Assembly (NCBI GenBank): GCA_016235255.1
Contig: JACRLM010000038.1
Location: 1 to 36,374, forward strand
Length of the DNA: 36,374 nucleotides
Reading direction: 5' to 3'
DNA from: Nitrospinota bacterium
GTDB taxonomy: Bacteria > Nitrospinota_A > UBA7883 > JACRLM01
Below are positions 7,981-16,917 of this stretch, piece by piece. A program made the position numbers and the translations under genes. The number at the start of each line of letters is the position of its first letter. Position 1 is the first letter of the stretch. Under the pieces are notes generated by a model. It saw nothing but the letters and a program-made list of their open reading frames with translations. It was not told the origin of the DNA and did not search any database.

Positions 7981-8223
7981 TCAGGCGGCGTTGGCGGCCA
8001 TGGCGGCGAGCCTGGCCTGGCGTTTTTCTTCACGCTCCTTTAGCTGGGCTTCGAGCGCTTCCTTGATTCCCTTGATCATTTCCTGCTGCTGGGCGGCCAT
8101 GGTCCTTATACGCGAGTCCATGGTGATGCAATGGACAGTGGCCAATACCCCCGCAATCCCAATGAAACCAAACTCAAGGGTTATGGCTAGCCGTAGCGCC
8201 GTGTCCAATATATCAAAAACCAT
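7981..8223 (-). CDS. Small membrane/coiled-coil protein of unknown function
   Basis: This 80-residue protein has one N-terminal hydrophobic segment (about residues 7-30, 'LAITLEFGFIGIAGVLATV' region). A charged helical tail rich in Glu, Lys, Arg and Gln follows and probably forms a coiled coil. GGGAGG at 8235-8230 gives a 6-base spacer to the ATG at 8223; an ATG at 8226 is three bases from it and less likely. The tail ends in Ala-rich sequence. I do not recognise a family. It lies downstream of the ferredoxin gene on the same strand and may be a membrane-anchored accessory. Confidence 0.6.
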   Translation of the reverse strand: MVFDILDTALRLAITLEFGFIGIAGVLATVHCITMDSRIRTMAAQQQEMIKGIKEALEAQLKEREEKRQARLAAMAANAA

Positions 8224-8355
8224 CATGGGCCTCCCTGTCACAGGTTATTTATCGGAAACAGGGGTGAAATACTTGAATTCATTCGCCCGGCGCAATAAAA
8301 ATAAGGGGCGGCCCAGAGCCGAAAAAATGGCCCGGTACCGCCCGCCATCAGGCCA

Positions 8356-8384
8356 GCGCGCCGTCTGGAATTCAAACGGCGCGC
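8356..8384 (-). terminator. Hairpin downstream of ferredoxin gene
   Basis: GCGCGCCGT (8356-8364) pairs with ACGGCGCGC (8376-8384), a perfect 9-bp stem with an 11-base loop, about ten bases beyond the ferredoxin stop. There is no T-tract on the minus strand, so it may stabilise the 3' end rather than act as a strong intrinsic terminator. Confidence 0.5.
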
Positions 8385-8393
8385 CCAGAATGG

Positions 8394-8645
<252 letters not shown>

Positions 8646-8663
8646 CTATCTCCAAAAATAAAA

Positions 8664-11600
8664 TCAAACCAAAGCGCCAGATGTCTGCTGGCGGTATTGC
8701 TCAGCCTGGTACATGAAAGCTTCAAGCCGGGTCTGCGTCCCCGTTTCCTCCGTCCCGTCGAAGTCCAGGTTCAGCCATGGGATGTTGTTATGGTCCTCGC
8801 GCATCTTCTTGGAGATCGCCGCGACAATTGTCCCAGGCATACAGGAAAACGGCAGGATGTTCACCACCCCGGCCAGTCCTCTTTTCGCGTACTCTACTGC
8901 CTTGCCAATGCTCAAAATCGCTTCCCCTTCGAACGTGGCGTCCATGTATGGGGCCGCGTTCCCGAGGATATGCGCCGTCGCCTCCTCCTCGCCGTTTGAC
9001 AGCGTTGCGTGAAACGGTCCGTAAAGGCGGCGTTCGTCTTTCTTTTGGATTCTATCCTGCATATATCCTTTCAGCAGGTCAAGATATTTTTTGTCCTTTT
9101 TCGAGTTCTCAACATACCTGTTGGTGCAGTACAGGATCCACTCCCCCATCGGCGCCAGCCACACCTCGCCGCCGAGCGCTTCTATCCTGCGTATTATGTC
9201 CCTGTTGCCAAAGGTGTGGCTTCGCATGTATATCTCCCCCACGATGCCGATCACCGGCCTCTTGGCCCCGCTTTTCGGTATGGAGGCGAACCGGGAGTTC
9301 ACCTCGTTCATGAAATCGAACAGAAGCGAAGAGTCCTTCTCTACGAGGGCGCACGCCTTGTCCAGCATTTCGCGGTACACCTTTTCGGTCTGGCCGCGGT
9401 TCTTTTCATACGGCCGGATTTCGTGGAGCAGCTTGTGGAGGATGTCCACCGCCACCACCCCCCGCCACGCCGCCCGGCGGAACTTCACGCCAAGTTCGCC
9501 GATCGCCCCATAGCCCGCGTCCGAATCGGGGGAGACAATGGGTATGTCTCCCATCCCCATGTCCCTTAGCAGCAGGCTTTGCACGTTCTTGTACTGTCCA
9601 AACCGGCATGGCCCCTGCGTGGTGGGCATGAAGAAAGCCGCGCGTTTATGGTCGAAATCCTCTTCCATCGTCTTTTTGAGGATGTCCCCGGTGGTCAGCG
9701 TGAACGGGACGCACTCCTTGCCGGAAGAATGGCGCAGCCCAAGTTCCAGCGACTCCTGGTCGGTCTCCGGCAACGCCTCCGCGTCCACCCCGCTTGCGCG
9801 CATGGCGGCGGCGATCACGTGGCTGTGGTCGCACATGTAAGGCATGTACAGCTTGCGTTTGTGGCCGTTGCCCGAGCCGTTGGATTTCATGGCGGGCGCG
9901 CCGCATTCCATCGTGGCCTCTTTTTTATGCCCGTTTCCGTTGCCCCCGGCGTGGGCATGCGCCCCGTCCAGGGCGAATTTCACCGCGTCCACGTTCTCCA
10001 GGCTGTCGAAAAACGCCTCCAGCCGCGTCACGGCGCCAGCGTCCGCGGAATGTTCGTCTATCTCCAGCGCAAGGCACGGTTTGCCGCCCAGCTTCTCCTT
10101 CACGTGGTACTGGATGAAAGAGTCCGGCCCGCACTTGAAGTTGGAGATGAAAATGGCGTCCATCATCGGGTCGCGGCGCACGATGTCCGCCGCCGCCATC
10201 ATCCTCTGGCCGGAGCGCCAGTACATGTCCGGATTCGTCGCCGCGATCTGCTCTTCGGAAAGTTCCAGAAAGTCTATCGGCACGGCCACCTTCCCCATGT
10301 CCCTAAGCTTGCGGGGGAGGTCCAGATTAATGCCCGAGTCACATCCGTTGTACGGCCGGCTGATTATCACAACAGGCTTTTCGCCTTTGGCCCCAAGTTC
10401 GGCCATCACCTCGCGGCCACGCCGCCTGGCCACGGCGTAAAACTCCTCCTGCGCCGCGTGCCCGGCCTGCACGGCCATCCGCACATCCTTCGCCGAAACG
10501 CCGAATTTCCCGGAGAACAGCGGTATAAGCTCATTGGCCACATAGTCCATGCCGCGCTGGAAATGCACGGCAGGTTCGAGCAGCGCCGCCCCGGAACCCT
10601 TGAGGTCTATCGCCGACTTTATGATGTACGGGATCGCCTGCACCAGGGGGCATGTGTGGGAATTGGTGAATTTGGTGTTCTTCGGGTTCACCGTGATGGT
10701 GGAGGGGATGAAAACGTAGTCCACCCCCTTGTCCAGAAGCTCCGCCACGTGGCCGTGCATTATCTTTATGGGGAAGCAGGTCTCCGCCTTCACCCTTTCC
10801 ACCGATTCGTGGATCACGTTCTGGTTTGTCTTGCCTGAAAGGATCGTGTCTATCCCCAAATTGGCGAAGAACGCGCCCCAGAACGGGTAGTGCTCGTAAA
10901 AGTACAGGCTCCGGGGGATGCCCACAAGCGGCATGCCCGGTTTCTTTTCCACATGTTTGCGCCCCAGATGGTCTTTGAACGCCAGTTTCTCCCTTTCCGC
11001 GAAAAGGTCCGGCAGGGTGTTTTCCTTTTTCTTCTTCTTGTCCCCCTCGAAAAGCTCGCACCGGGCGCCATAGTGGTGGGCGCTCTCCCCCTCGAACCTC
11101 ACGCGGCTTACGTTGCACACGTTGTCGCACGCTTTGCACTCAAAGGAGGTCACCTTGTATTTGCGCTCGCGCAGGTCGAACCCCTTGAACCGCGAAGGGG
11201 CGGGGGAGGGGGTTTTCGCGCGGTGTTTCATGGCTATCATGGCGGCGCCGATGGCCCCGGTCACGTCGTGATGAGGCGGCACGGTCACACTTTTTCCCGT
11301 CACCGCCTCGAACGCGGAGACCACCGCCCGGTTCCATGCCACACCCCCCTGGAACAGTATTTTATTCCCTATTTTCCTGTCCCCAACCACCCGGTTGAGG
11401 TAGTTTGAAACGATGGAATAGGCCAGCCCGGCGGCCAGGTCTTCCTTGGCCATCCCTTTCTGCTGGTTGGACACAAGGTCGGACTCTATGAACACCGTGC
11501 ACCTGTCCCCCAGCTTTCCGGGCGCCTTGGCGGCGAACGCCGTGGAGGCGAATTCTTTTTCTATGTTCAGGTCCAGCTTTTCGGCCTGCTCTTCGATGAA

Positions 11601-12968
11601 AGAGCCGGTGCCAGCGGCGCACACCTTGTTCATCTCAAAGTCCACCACCGCGCCCTTCTCCACCGCCACATACTTGCTGTCCTGCCCGCCTATCTCGAAG
11701 ATGGTGTCCACGTCCGGATGGAAATGGATGGCGGCGGTGGCCTGGGCGGTGATCTCGTTTCGCACAACGTCCGCCCCGGCGAAATCGCCGATCATGTACC
11801 GGCCCGATCCGGTGGTCCCCACCCCAAGCACGTTCACCTTGCCGCCGATCTCCTCTCCGATCTCCAGAAGGCCCCGCGTGACAGCCTGGATGGGCCTGCT
11901 CTGTGTGCGGATATACCTTCGGGCCAGCACGTTAAGATCATCGTCGAGCGCAATCACGTTGGTGGACAAAGAGCCTATGTCTATGCCGATATAGCAGGGG
12001 ACGTCCCTCTCGTTCTCGCCAAGCTTTCTTATATGTATGTCGTAGTCCGAGTCGTTCCTCTCGCCGGTGAGCGGGGCCATGGCCTTTCGCGCTCCGTCCC
12101 GCGCCGCCTGATACCCCTCCAGCCCGGCGGTCCCCTTGAATTCAAAATCCCCCTGCGTGTCCCTGGAGGCCAGCGCCGCGCCGATTGCCCCGGTCACCGC
12201 GTGCTCTTCCGGGATGAAAATCTCCTCCACGGACATTTCCAGTTCGTCCGCCAGCGCCTTTACCACCCCCCGGTTGGCCGCCACCCCGCCGAAGAAGGCC
12301 ACCGGCTTTTTGAACTCCTTGCCGCGCCCAACGTTGCTTTTGAATGAACGCGCCACGGCGCAACAAAGCCCGGCGATGATCTCGTAATCAGGGGTCCCCA
12401 CTTGCTGCAAATGGATCATGTCCGACTTTGCGAACACAGAACATCTTCCGGCGATCCTTGGAGGATGCTTGGACTTTAGCGCCATCGCGCCGAACTCTTC
12501 GGCTATCGCATAGCCCATGCGGGATGCCTGCTGGTCCAGAAAACTTCCGGTGCCGGCGGCGCAAAGGTTGTTCATGGAGAAGTCCTCCAGCGTGGTCTCG
12601 CCGGCCTCTTCCTTGAACATGAGCATCTTGGAGTCCTCCCCACCCATCTCCACAAGGGTGCGCACATGGGGATACAGGACCGATACGGCGGAAGACTGGG
12701 CGATCACCTCGTTTGTGAACACCCCGCCGGTCAGCGATGCGATAAGCTCCCCGGCGGTGCCCGTGACGCCGAGCCGTTCCACGCCATGGCCGTTTATGGC
12801 CGCCATCAGGTCTTTTATAACGCTCACCGTGGCCGCCACCGGCTGGCCGTGCGAGCGTTTGTAAAAACTGGTTATTATTTGGTTAGCGCCGTTGATCGCG
12901 GCCCCTTTCACCGACACGGAGCCGATGTCCAGCCCCAGCCATATTTTTCCGTTCTCCAGCCTGTCCAT
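8664..12968 (-). CDS. Double BadF/HgdC-type activase fused to dehydratase-like domains
   Basis: This 1434-residue protein belongs to the large acyl-CoA dehydratase activase-related family. Two ASKHA ATPase domains lie in tandem. The first has 'GLDIGSVSVKGAAI' near residue 12 and cluster cysteines Cys136 (LCAAGTGSF) and Cys176 (GRCSVF). The second has 'GIDIGSLSTNVIAL' near 328 and Cys450 (VCAAGTGSF) and Cys490 (DRCTVF). A cysteine cluster (C611, C614, C618, C637) and a DUF2229-like region follow, then a Gly/Asn/His-rich linker (about 1010-1055) and a C-terminal HgdB-related region. Known relatives hydrolyse ATP to drive low-potential electron transfer; the substrate here is unknown. A GGAG site lies just upstream of the ATG. 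Confidence 0.9.
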   Translation of the reverse strand: MDRLENGKIWLGLDIGSVSVKGAAINGANQIITSFYKRSHGQPVAATVSVIKDLMAAINGHGVERLGVTGTAGELIASLTGGVFTNEVIAQSSAVSVLYPHVRTLVEMGGEDSKMLMFKEEAGETTLEDFSMNNLCAAGTGSFLDQQASRMGYAIAEEFGAMALKSKHPPRIAGRCSVFAKSDMIHLQQVGTPDYEIIAGLCCAVARSFKSNVGRGKEFKKPVAFFGGVAANRGVVKALADELEMSVEEIFIPEEHAVTGAIGAALASRDTQGDFEFKGTAGLEGYQAARDGARKAMAPLTGERNDSDYDIHIRKLGENERDVPCYIGIDIGSLSTNVIALDDDLNVLARRYIRTQSRPIQAVTRGLLEIGEEIGGKVNVLGVGTTGSGRYMIGDFAGADVVRNEITAQATAAIHFHPDVDTIFEIGGQDSKYVAVEKGAVVDFEMNKVCAAGTGSFIEEQAEKLDLNIEKEFASTAFAAKAPGKLGDRCTVFIESDLVSNQQKGMAKEDLAAGLAYSIVSNYLNRVVGDRKIGNKILFQGGVAWNRAVVSAFEAVTGKSVTVPPHHDVTGAIGAAMIAMKHRAKTPSPAPSRFKGFDLRERKYKVTSFECKACDNVCNVSRVRFEGESAHHYGARCELFEGDKKKKKENTLPDLFAEREKLAFKDHLGRKHVEKKPGMPLVGIPRSLYFYEHYPFWGAFFANLGIDTILSGKTNQNVIHESVERVKAETCFPIKIMHGHVAELLDKGVDYVFIPSTITVNPKNTKFTNSHTCPLVQAIPYIIKSAIDLKGSGAALLEPAVHFQRGMDYVANELIPLFSGKFGVSAKDVRMAVQAGHAAQEEFYAVARRRGREVMAELGAKGEKPVVIISRPYNGCDSGINLDLPRKLRDMGKVAVPIDFLELSEEQIAATNPDMYWRSGQRMMAAADIVRRDPMMDAIFISNFKCGPDSFIQYHVKEKLGGKPCLALEIDEHSADAGAVTRLEAFFDSLENVDAVKFALDGAHAHAGGNGNGHKKEATMECGAPAMKSNGSGNGHKRKLYMPYMCDHSHVIAAAMRASGVDAEALPETDQESLELGLRHSSGKECVPFTLTTGDILKKTMEEDFDHKRAAFFMPTTQGPCRFGQYKNVQSLLLRDMGMGDIPIVSPDSDAGYGAIGELGVKFRRAAWRGVVAVDILHKLLHEIRPYEKNRGQTEKVYREMLDKACALVEKDSSLLFDFMNEVNSRFASIPKSGAKRPVIGIVGEIYMRSHTFGNRDIIRRIEALGGEVWLAPMGEWILYCTNRYVENSKKDKKYLDLLKGYMQDRIQKKDERRLYGPFHATLSNGEEEATAHILGNAAPYMDATFEGEAILSIGKAVEYAKRGLAGVVNILPFSCMPGTIVAAISKKMREDHNNIPWLNLDFDGTEETGTQTRLEAFMYQAEQYRQQTSGALV

Positions 12969-13049
12969 ACCCGCTCCAATAGCTGTTTTACGGTTTATGA
13001 TTTGAATTCAGGACCTTTTGTTAAGTATTCCATTCCGGCGCATAAAGTC

Positions 13050-13073
13050 AAGCCCCTTTGCATGGCGGGGCTT
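13050..13073 (-). terminator. Terminator hairpin after vapC-like gene
   Basis: AAGCCCC (13050-13056) pairs with GGGGCTT (13067-13073), located just past the toxin stop. On the minus strand the stem is followed by GACTTTATG, only a short T-rich stretch, so termination strength is uncertain. It separates the toxin-antitoxin pair from the activase promoter region (12969-13049). Confidence 0.5.
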
Positions 13074-13080
13074 TATGGCG

Positions 13081-13485
13081 TTATCGTAATAACTCCACCT
13101 TTACTCCTTCAATATGCAGCTTGCCCCATGCTTTGTCGGCGGTGAGAACGGGAAAACCCGTTTCCTTGCCAAGCGCCAGACATGCGCGGTCGCCCATGGA
13201 CAGGCCGTGTTTTGACGTGTCCGGATGGATTTGCGCCGTGAATTCCGCCTGGCCGCGGCCAAACGGGATGACCTGAACTCCAAGGGCCGCCACCGCTTCG
13301 ATCGCTTCCTTGGGCGGCGCGCCATAGGAGCCTAAACGGCTTAACACCTCCGCGTAGTTGACGGAGCCGATAATCGCCGAGCCGGATTCCAACGCGGGTA
13401 TGACTGATTTAAAACCGGATTCCATGAATAGCACGGCCAGTACGGCCGAAGCGTCAAGGACACGCCCCTTATTCACCGCGCGCAA
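13081..13485 (-). CDS. vapC: PIN-domain ribonuclease toxin (VapC type)
   Basis: This 134-residue PIN-fold protein is predicted to cleave RNA using Mg2+. The acidic active-site residues are in family order: Asp11 in 'VLDASAVLAVL', Glu46 in 'NYAEVLSRL', Asp99 in 'GLSMGDRACLAL' and Asp117 in 'VLTADKAW'. The TTG at 13485 lies three bases after a GGGAGG site, while the GTG at 13476 lies twelve bases after it, so the start is ambiguous. Either way the start overlaps or nearly overlaps the antitoxin stop (13469), typical of coupled vapBC modules. Confidence 0.9.
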   Translation of the reverse strand: MRAVNKGRVLDASAVLAVLFMESGFKSVIPALESGSAIIGSVNYAEVLSRLGSYGAPPKEAIEAVAALGVQVIPFGRGQAEFTAQIHPDTSKHGLSMGDRACLALGKETGFPVLTADKAWGKLHIEGVKVELLR

Positions 13486-13756
13486 CTTCCTCCCTGCGCT
13501 CCCGGAACAAGTCCTCCACAGCCGATCTGCCGCGCTTTTTATATTTGCCCGCGATGCGCTGGGCCATCGCGATGGACTTTTTTACGCTTGTCAACGTCAG
13601 TTGGCCCTCGCCGATGAACATGATGACCTCGTCGCCGACAGTCAGTCCGAGGGCTTTTCTGGCCTTGGCCGGAATCAATATCCTTCCACCGCCGGAAACG
13701 ACGGTCTTGCATGTCACCATTTGCTTAAATATGTCATAAACCGGTATTTGTGTCAT
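13469..13756 (-). CDS. vapB: AbrB/SpoVT-family antitoxin (VapB type)
   Basis: This 95-residue protein has a swapped-hairpin AbrB DNA-binding domain at about residues 15-60 ('SGGGRILIPAKARKALGLTVGDEVIMF'-like, seen as GRILIPAKARKALG then VGDEV). A basic C-terminal helix ('RIAGKYKKRGRSAVEDLFRE') would wrap the toxin. Family members usually begin near the internal Met13 (13720), so the start is uncertain and neither candidate has a clear ribosome site. A perfect palindrome ends four bases upstream of the ATG at 13756, fitting autorepression by the VapBC complex. Confidence 0.87.
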   Translation of the reverse strand: MTQIPVYDIFKQMVTCKTVVSGGGRILIPAKARKALGLTVGDEVIMFIGEGQLTLTSVKKSIAMAQRIAGKYKKRGRSAVEDLFRERREEVARGE

Positions 13757-13759
13757 TTT

Positions 13760-13776
13760 ATGTCCGATATGGACAT
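13760..13776. promoter_or_regulatory. Palindromic operator candidate, vapBC side
   Basis: ATGTCCGATATGGACAT has perfect 6-bp arms (ATGTCC and GGACAT) separated by five bases. It sits immediately upstream of the antitoxin start, where VapBC autoregulatory operators normally lie. A second ATGTC/GACAT palindrome lies at 13831-13842 in the same divergent gap. Confidence 0.6.
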
Positions 13777-13804
13777 TAAGTCAAGCATGGGACCGCTCCG
13801 CCTC

Positions 13805-13842
13805 TTGCCCTGCGCCTCTTTAATCGTATAATGTCAGGACAT
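13805..13842 (+). promoter_or_regulatory. metF promoter overlapping second palindrome
   Basis: TTGCCC at 13805-13810 and a consensus TATAAT at 13827-13832 are separated by 16 bases. The -10 box overlaps the palindrome ATGTCAGGACAT (13831-13842), whose half-sites match those of the vapBC-side palindrome about 69 bp away centre to centre. This suggests that the same regulator could touch both divergent promoters. The regulatory link is inferred. Confidence 0.5.
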
Positions 13843-13857
13843 TTTAGGAGTGAGTAT

Positions 13858-14727
13858 TTGCGAATCGCCGATCTGCTTTCAAAAGGGGAGCGTTTTTTCT
13901 CCCTGGAGTTTTTCCCGCCGAAGGAACGGCCTGCATGGCCTGAATTTTTCGCCGCCGCCGAAAGGCTGAAATCGGTGAATCCGCTCTTCGTGTCGGTGAC
14001 CTATGGCGCCGGAGGGGGGACACAGTCCAACACCCTCGAGCTTGTGGCCCGGCTCAAAAAGGATTACGGATTCGAGCCGATGGCGCACCTTACCTGCGTG
14101 GGGGCCTCCGGCGAATTCATAAACGGATTTCTGGACAATCTGGCCAAAGACGGTATAGACAACGTTCTCGCCCTGCGCGGAGACCCGCCAAGGGGGGACG
14201 GCGCCTTCAAGCCGAACAACAAGGATTTCAGCTACGCTTGCGACCTTGTGCGGTTCATCCGCAAGGGATTCCCGAAGCTCGGCGTTGGGGTGGCGGCATA
14301 TCCGGAGACCCATCCTGAAGCCGTGTCCCCGGCAGAAGACCTGCTGCACCTGAAGGAGAAGCTCGAGCTGGGAAGCGATTTCGCCATAACACAGTTGTTC
14401 TTCGACAACAGTTACTATTGGGATTTCGTAAAGAAGGCGCGGGCCATCGGGATTGAGAAGCCGATAATCCCCGGCGTGCTCCCCATCGTAAACCTTGCCG
14501 GGGTGAAACGGATCGTCTCCCTTTGCGGGGCCAAGTTGCCGCCGGAAATTCTGGCCAGGGTGGAGGAGGCGGACGCCACCGGCGGGGCAAAGGCTGTTGA
14601 GGAGGTCGGATTGGAGATCGCGCGCAAACAGGTTCGCGCTCTTTTGGAAAACGGCGCGCCGGGGGTGCATTTATATACACTCAACCGGGCGGAGACCTGC
14701 CTGAAGATCATCGAGGGGTGCGCGTGA
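13858..14727 (+). CDS. metF: 5,10-methylenetetrahydrofolate reductase
   Basis: MetF reduces methylene-THF to methyl-THF with FAD and supplies the methyl group for methionine. The TIM-barrel protein begins 'LRIADLLSKGERFFSLEFFPPKE', with the catalytic Glu in SLEFFPPK. 'VSVTYGAGGGTQSNT', 'HLTCVG', 'NVLALRGDPP' (conserved Asp) and 'AITQLFFDN' are diagnostic. The frame opens at ATG 13831, but that codon overlaps the TATAAT box. The TTG at 13858 has AGGAG at 13846-13850 with a 7-base spacer, so I choose it, giving 289 residues. Confidence 0.94.
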   Translation: MRIADLLSKGERFFSLEFFPPKERPAWPEFFAAAERLKSVNPLFVSVTYGAGGGTQSNTLELVARLKKDYGFEPMAHLTCVGASGEFINGFLDNLAKDGIDNVLALRGDPPRGDGAFKPNNKDFSYACDLVRFIRKGFPKLGVGVAAYPETHPEAVSPAEDLLHLKEKLELGSDFAITQLFFDNSYYWDFVKKARAIGIEKPIIPGVLPIVNLAGVKRIVSLCGAKLPPEILARVEEADATGGAKAVEEVGLEIARKQVRALLENGAPGVHLYTLNRAETCLKIIEGCA

Positions 14728-14753
14728 CACGCCGCCGGTAAAACCGGTATATT

Positions 14754-14784
14754 GCTTCCCCGTGGCCACCTGACCCCCGTCTTG
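14754..14784 (-). repeat. Dispersed repeat R1, partial reverse copy
   Basis: Read on the minus strand this is AAGACGGGGGTCAGGTGGCC followed by ACGGGGAAGC, the core and right end of the R1 family. It lies between metF and the MazEF-type module. Confidence 0.6.
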
Positions 14785-14814
14785 TTGTCACTTCGCAAGA
14801 TTTCATCTTTTCAG

Positions 14815-14930
14815 TTGACCGGGGATGAACACAAGTATTTAAGGTCACAAATTGTGACCTCAAAAGAAGGGAGGGGCCGCTGAAGGTAAAATATGTTTCC
14901 CATTAAGCGGACTCTATGAAAAAATATAAT
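14815..14930 (+). promoter_or_regulatory. Promoter region with perfect 19-bp palindrome upstream of MazEF-type pair
   Basis: AGGTCACAAATTGTGACCT at 14842-14860 is a perfect 9-bp inverted repeat around a central A. A possible TTGACC -35 (14815-14820) with TATTTA (14836-14841) lies directly against it. A separate consensus TATAAT lies at 14925-14930, closer to the antitoxin gene. The palindrome is a strong operator candidate for the antitoxin or another regulator. Which -10 is used cannot be decided by reading. Confidence 0.5.
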
Positions 14931-14962
14931 CGTTTGCAATGACTGCGAAAGGAAAACGATCC

Positions 14963-15196
14963 ATGATAAAAGCAATCAGAGGCCATTACAAGAACGGCAC
15001 GGTTGAACTTTATGAAAAACCCCAATTGGACGAGGGGGAAATCATCGTGACCTTCCTTAATTCGGAAGAATCAGGATCGGTGGATTTGCGGGAAAGGGGG
15101 ATCTCACAAAGCGCCGCGGCGGATCTGCGAAACAGGCTGAAATCTTTCGAGACCGATTGGAACGCCGCCGGCATGGAACTGTATGACAAGGTATAA
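14963..15196 (+). CDS. Antitoxin of MazEF/PemIK-type module
   Basis: The 77-residue protein begins 'MIKAIRGHYKNGTVELYEKP', a short beta-strand N-terminus resembling AF2212/DUF104-like antitoxins. It ends in an acidic helix, 'FETDWNAAGMELYDKV', of the kind that occupies the MazF active site. The frame is open from 14939, but the TATAAT at 14925-14930 would make that start almost leaderless. ATG 14963 has AAAGGAAAA upstream and matches the natural N-terminus. It overlaps the toxin gene by 14 bases. Confidence 0.75.
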   Translation: MIKAIRGHYKNGTVELYEKPQLDEGEIIVTFLNSEESGSVDLRERGISQSAAADLRNRLKSFETDWNAAGMELYDKV

Positions 15197-15542
15197 GAAG
15201 GGGACGGTTGTTTTAGTCCTCTTTCCCAATTCCGGCCTTGCCACCGCAAAGCGCCGCCCCGCCCTGATTGTTCAGGCAGACGAGCCAGCCACAGATATCG
15301 AACAGGTCATTGCAGCCCTGATAACAAGCAATTTATCACGTGAAGGACACCCGTCCCGCATCCGGATAAACAAGGAATCACATGAAGGCAAGCTGGCCGG
15401 GCTTCTTACCGATTCGGTAATCATGACCGATAATCTGGCGACCATTCGCCTGGTTGAGATAGACAAGGCGATTGGAGCGTTGTCCGATATGACTGCCGTG
15501 GATGAAGCCTTAATGGTAACTTTTGGATTAACTAACGCGTAA
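15183..15542 (+). CDS. MazF/PemK-family endoribonuclease toxin
   Basis: The 119-residue SH3-like barrel protein carries 'YKKGTVVLVLFPNSG', 'KRRPALIVQADE', 'VIAALITSN' and 'LTDSVIMTDNLATIRLVEI', matching PemK/MazF element by element. The conserved Arg/Pro pair of 'KRRPALIV' and the Ser/Thr of 'ITSN' lie near the predicted RNA site. It is expected to cleave mRNA at short sequence motifs. The start lies inside the antitoxin reading frame, so translation is coupled. Confidence 0.88.
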   Translation: MTRYKKGTVVLVLFPNSGLATAKRRPALIVQADEPATDIEQVIAALITSNLSREGHPSRIRINKESHEGKLAGLLTDSVIMTDNLATIRLVEIDKAIGALSDMTAVDEALMVTFGLTNA

Positions 15543-15690
15543 CTTATTGTTTCTCAGAAAGTATATACTGGGAAAAATATAGACCGTCCGTCTTCCGGAG
15601 CGCGGGATGGCGGCGCAAAAAAAATGGCGGCCCGCTTTACATCCCCCCGGTTCGCGGGTTAAACTCCACTTTTATTAAAAAGATCGGCAT

Positions 15691-16890
15691 ATGAATTTAC
15701 CGGACAGCAACGGCCATTTCGGCCCATTCGGCGGCAGATACGTTATCGAGACGCTCATGCCTGCCCTGGAGGAACTGGACAGGGAGTTTGAGAAGGCGGC
15801 GCACAATCCTAAGTTCCGAAAGCGCCTCTCACGCCTCGGTTCCACATACATAGGGAGGCCCACCCCCCTTTACCGGGCGGACAACCTGACGGCCCATTGC
15901 GGCGGCGCCACCATTTATTTAAAGCGCGAAGACCTTACCCACACCGGCGCCCACAAGATAAACAACACCATCGGCCAGGGCCTTTTGGCCCTGCAGATGA
16001 AGAAGAAAAGGGTGATCGCCGAGACAGGGGCTGGCCAGCACGGGGTGGCAACGGCCACGGCGGCGGCGCTGTTCGGTCTTCAATGCGAAGTTTACATGGG
16101 CTCGCGGGACATGGAGCGGCAGAGGCTCAACGTGTTCCGCATGAAACTTCTGGGGGCCAGGGTGAACAAGGTGGAGACCGGCTCGCAAACGCTTAAAGAC
16201 GCCACAAGCGAGGCGATACGGGATTGGATCGCAAGCGTGGGGGACACTCATTACATAATAGGTTCCGTGGTAGGGCCGCATCCTTTCCCGAAGATCGTGC
16301 GGGAGTTCCAGTCGGTGATCGGCCAGGAGATAAAGTTCCAGATCATTGCCAAGGAAGGGCGCCTGCCGGACGTGGCGGTGGCCTGCGTCGGCGGAGGTTC
16401 GAACGCAATGGGGACGTTTTACCCGTTCCTGAACGACGAGGAGGTGCGGCTGGTTGGCGTGGAGGCGGCCGGAATGGGGCTTTCCACCGGCATGCACGGC
16501 GCCACGCTGGCCATGGGGAAGGTTGGGGTGCTGCACGGATCGAAAAGTTATTTGATGACCGATGACGACGGCCAGGTGATGGAGACCCACTCCATTTCCG
16601 CCGGGCTGGACTATCCGGGCGTCGGGCCGGAGCACGCGTATTTGAAGGACACCGGCCGGGCCACGTACGCCACCATCACCGACAAGGAGGCTTTGGCCGC
16701 TTTCCAGAAACTTGCCCAGCTGGAAGGGATCATTCCGGCGTTCGAGTCCGCACATGCCATTGCTCACGCCATGAAGCTTGCGAAAAAGATGAAAAAGGGG
16801 CAGGTGATGGTGGTATGCCTTTCCGGAAGAGGGGACAAGGACGTGGAAGCGGCGCAGAAATTAATCAACGGCGCCGAAGCGGCGTCTTGA
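15691..16890 (+). CDS. trpB: Tryptophan synthase beta subunit
   Basis: TrpB condenses indole and serine to tryptophan with PLP. The 399-residue chain starts '[17 protein letters not shown]'. Lys89 in '[13 protein letters not shown]' forms the PLP Schiff base, Glu111 in '[10 protein letters not shown]' is the catalytic acid, and 'GGGSNAMG' at 234-241 binds the phosphate. The length is that of the TrpB1 type that partners TrpA. The rest of the trp pathway is not in view. An unknown gene separates it from trpA. Confidence 0.97.
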   Translation: MNLPDSNGHFGPFGGRYVIETLMPALEELDREFEKAAHNPKFRKRLSRLGSTYIGRPTPLYRADNLTAHCGGATIYLKREDLTHTGAHKINNTIGQGLLALQMKKKRVIAETGAGQHGVATATAAALFGLQCEVYMGSRDMERQRLNVFRMKLLGARVNKVETGSQTLKDATSEAIRDWIASVGDTHYIIGSVVGPHPFPKIVREFQSVIGQEIKFQIIAKEGRLPDVAVACVGGGSNAMGTFYPFLNDEEVRLVGVEAAGMGLSTGMHGATLAMGKVGVLHGSKSYLMTDDDGQVMETHSISAGLDYPGVGPEHAYLKDTGRATYATITDKEALAAFQKLAQLEGIIPAFESAHAIAHAMKLAKKMKKGQVMVVCLSGRGDKDVEAAQKLINGAEAAS

Positions 16891-16917
16891 CATAAGACCA
16901 CAAGGAGGGGTTTTGCG

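Noticed and set aside
9579..10838. A 419-codon rightward open frame
   Set aside because: It is antisense to the giant activase, whose motifs are unmistakable; long shadow frames are expected in GC-rich coding DNA.
14842..14860. A CRP-type site (TGTGA-N6-TCACA)
   Set aside because: The half-sites are in the opposite order (TCACA...TGTGA) with a 3-base gap, so it does not match the CRP/FNR consensus.
15543..15690. A trp attenuator or leader peptide before trpB
   Set aside because: I found no short ORF with tandem Trp codons and no clear antiterminator/terminator pair; only a weak GC-rich hairpin is visible.
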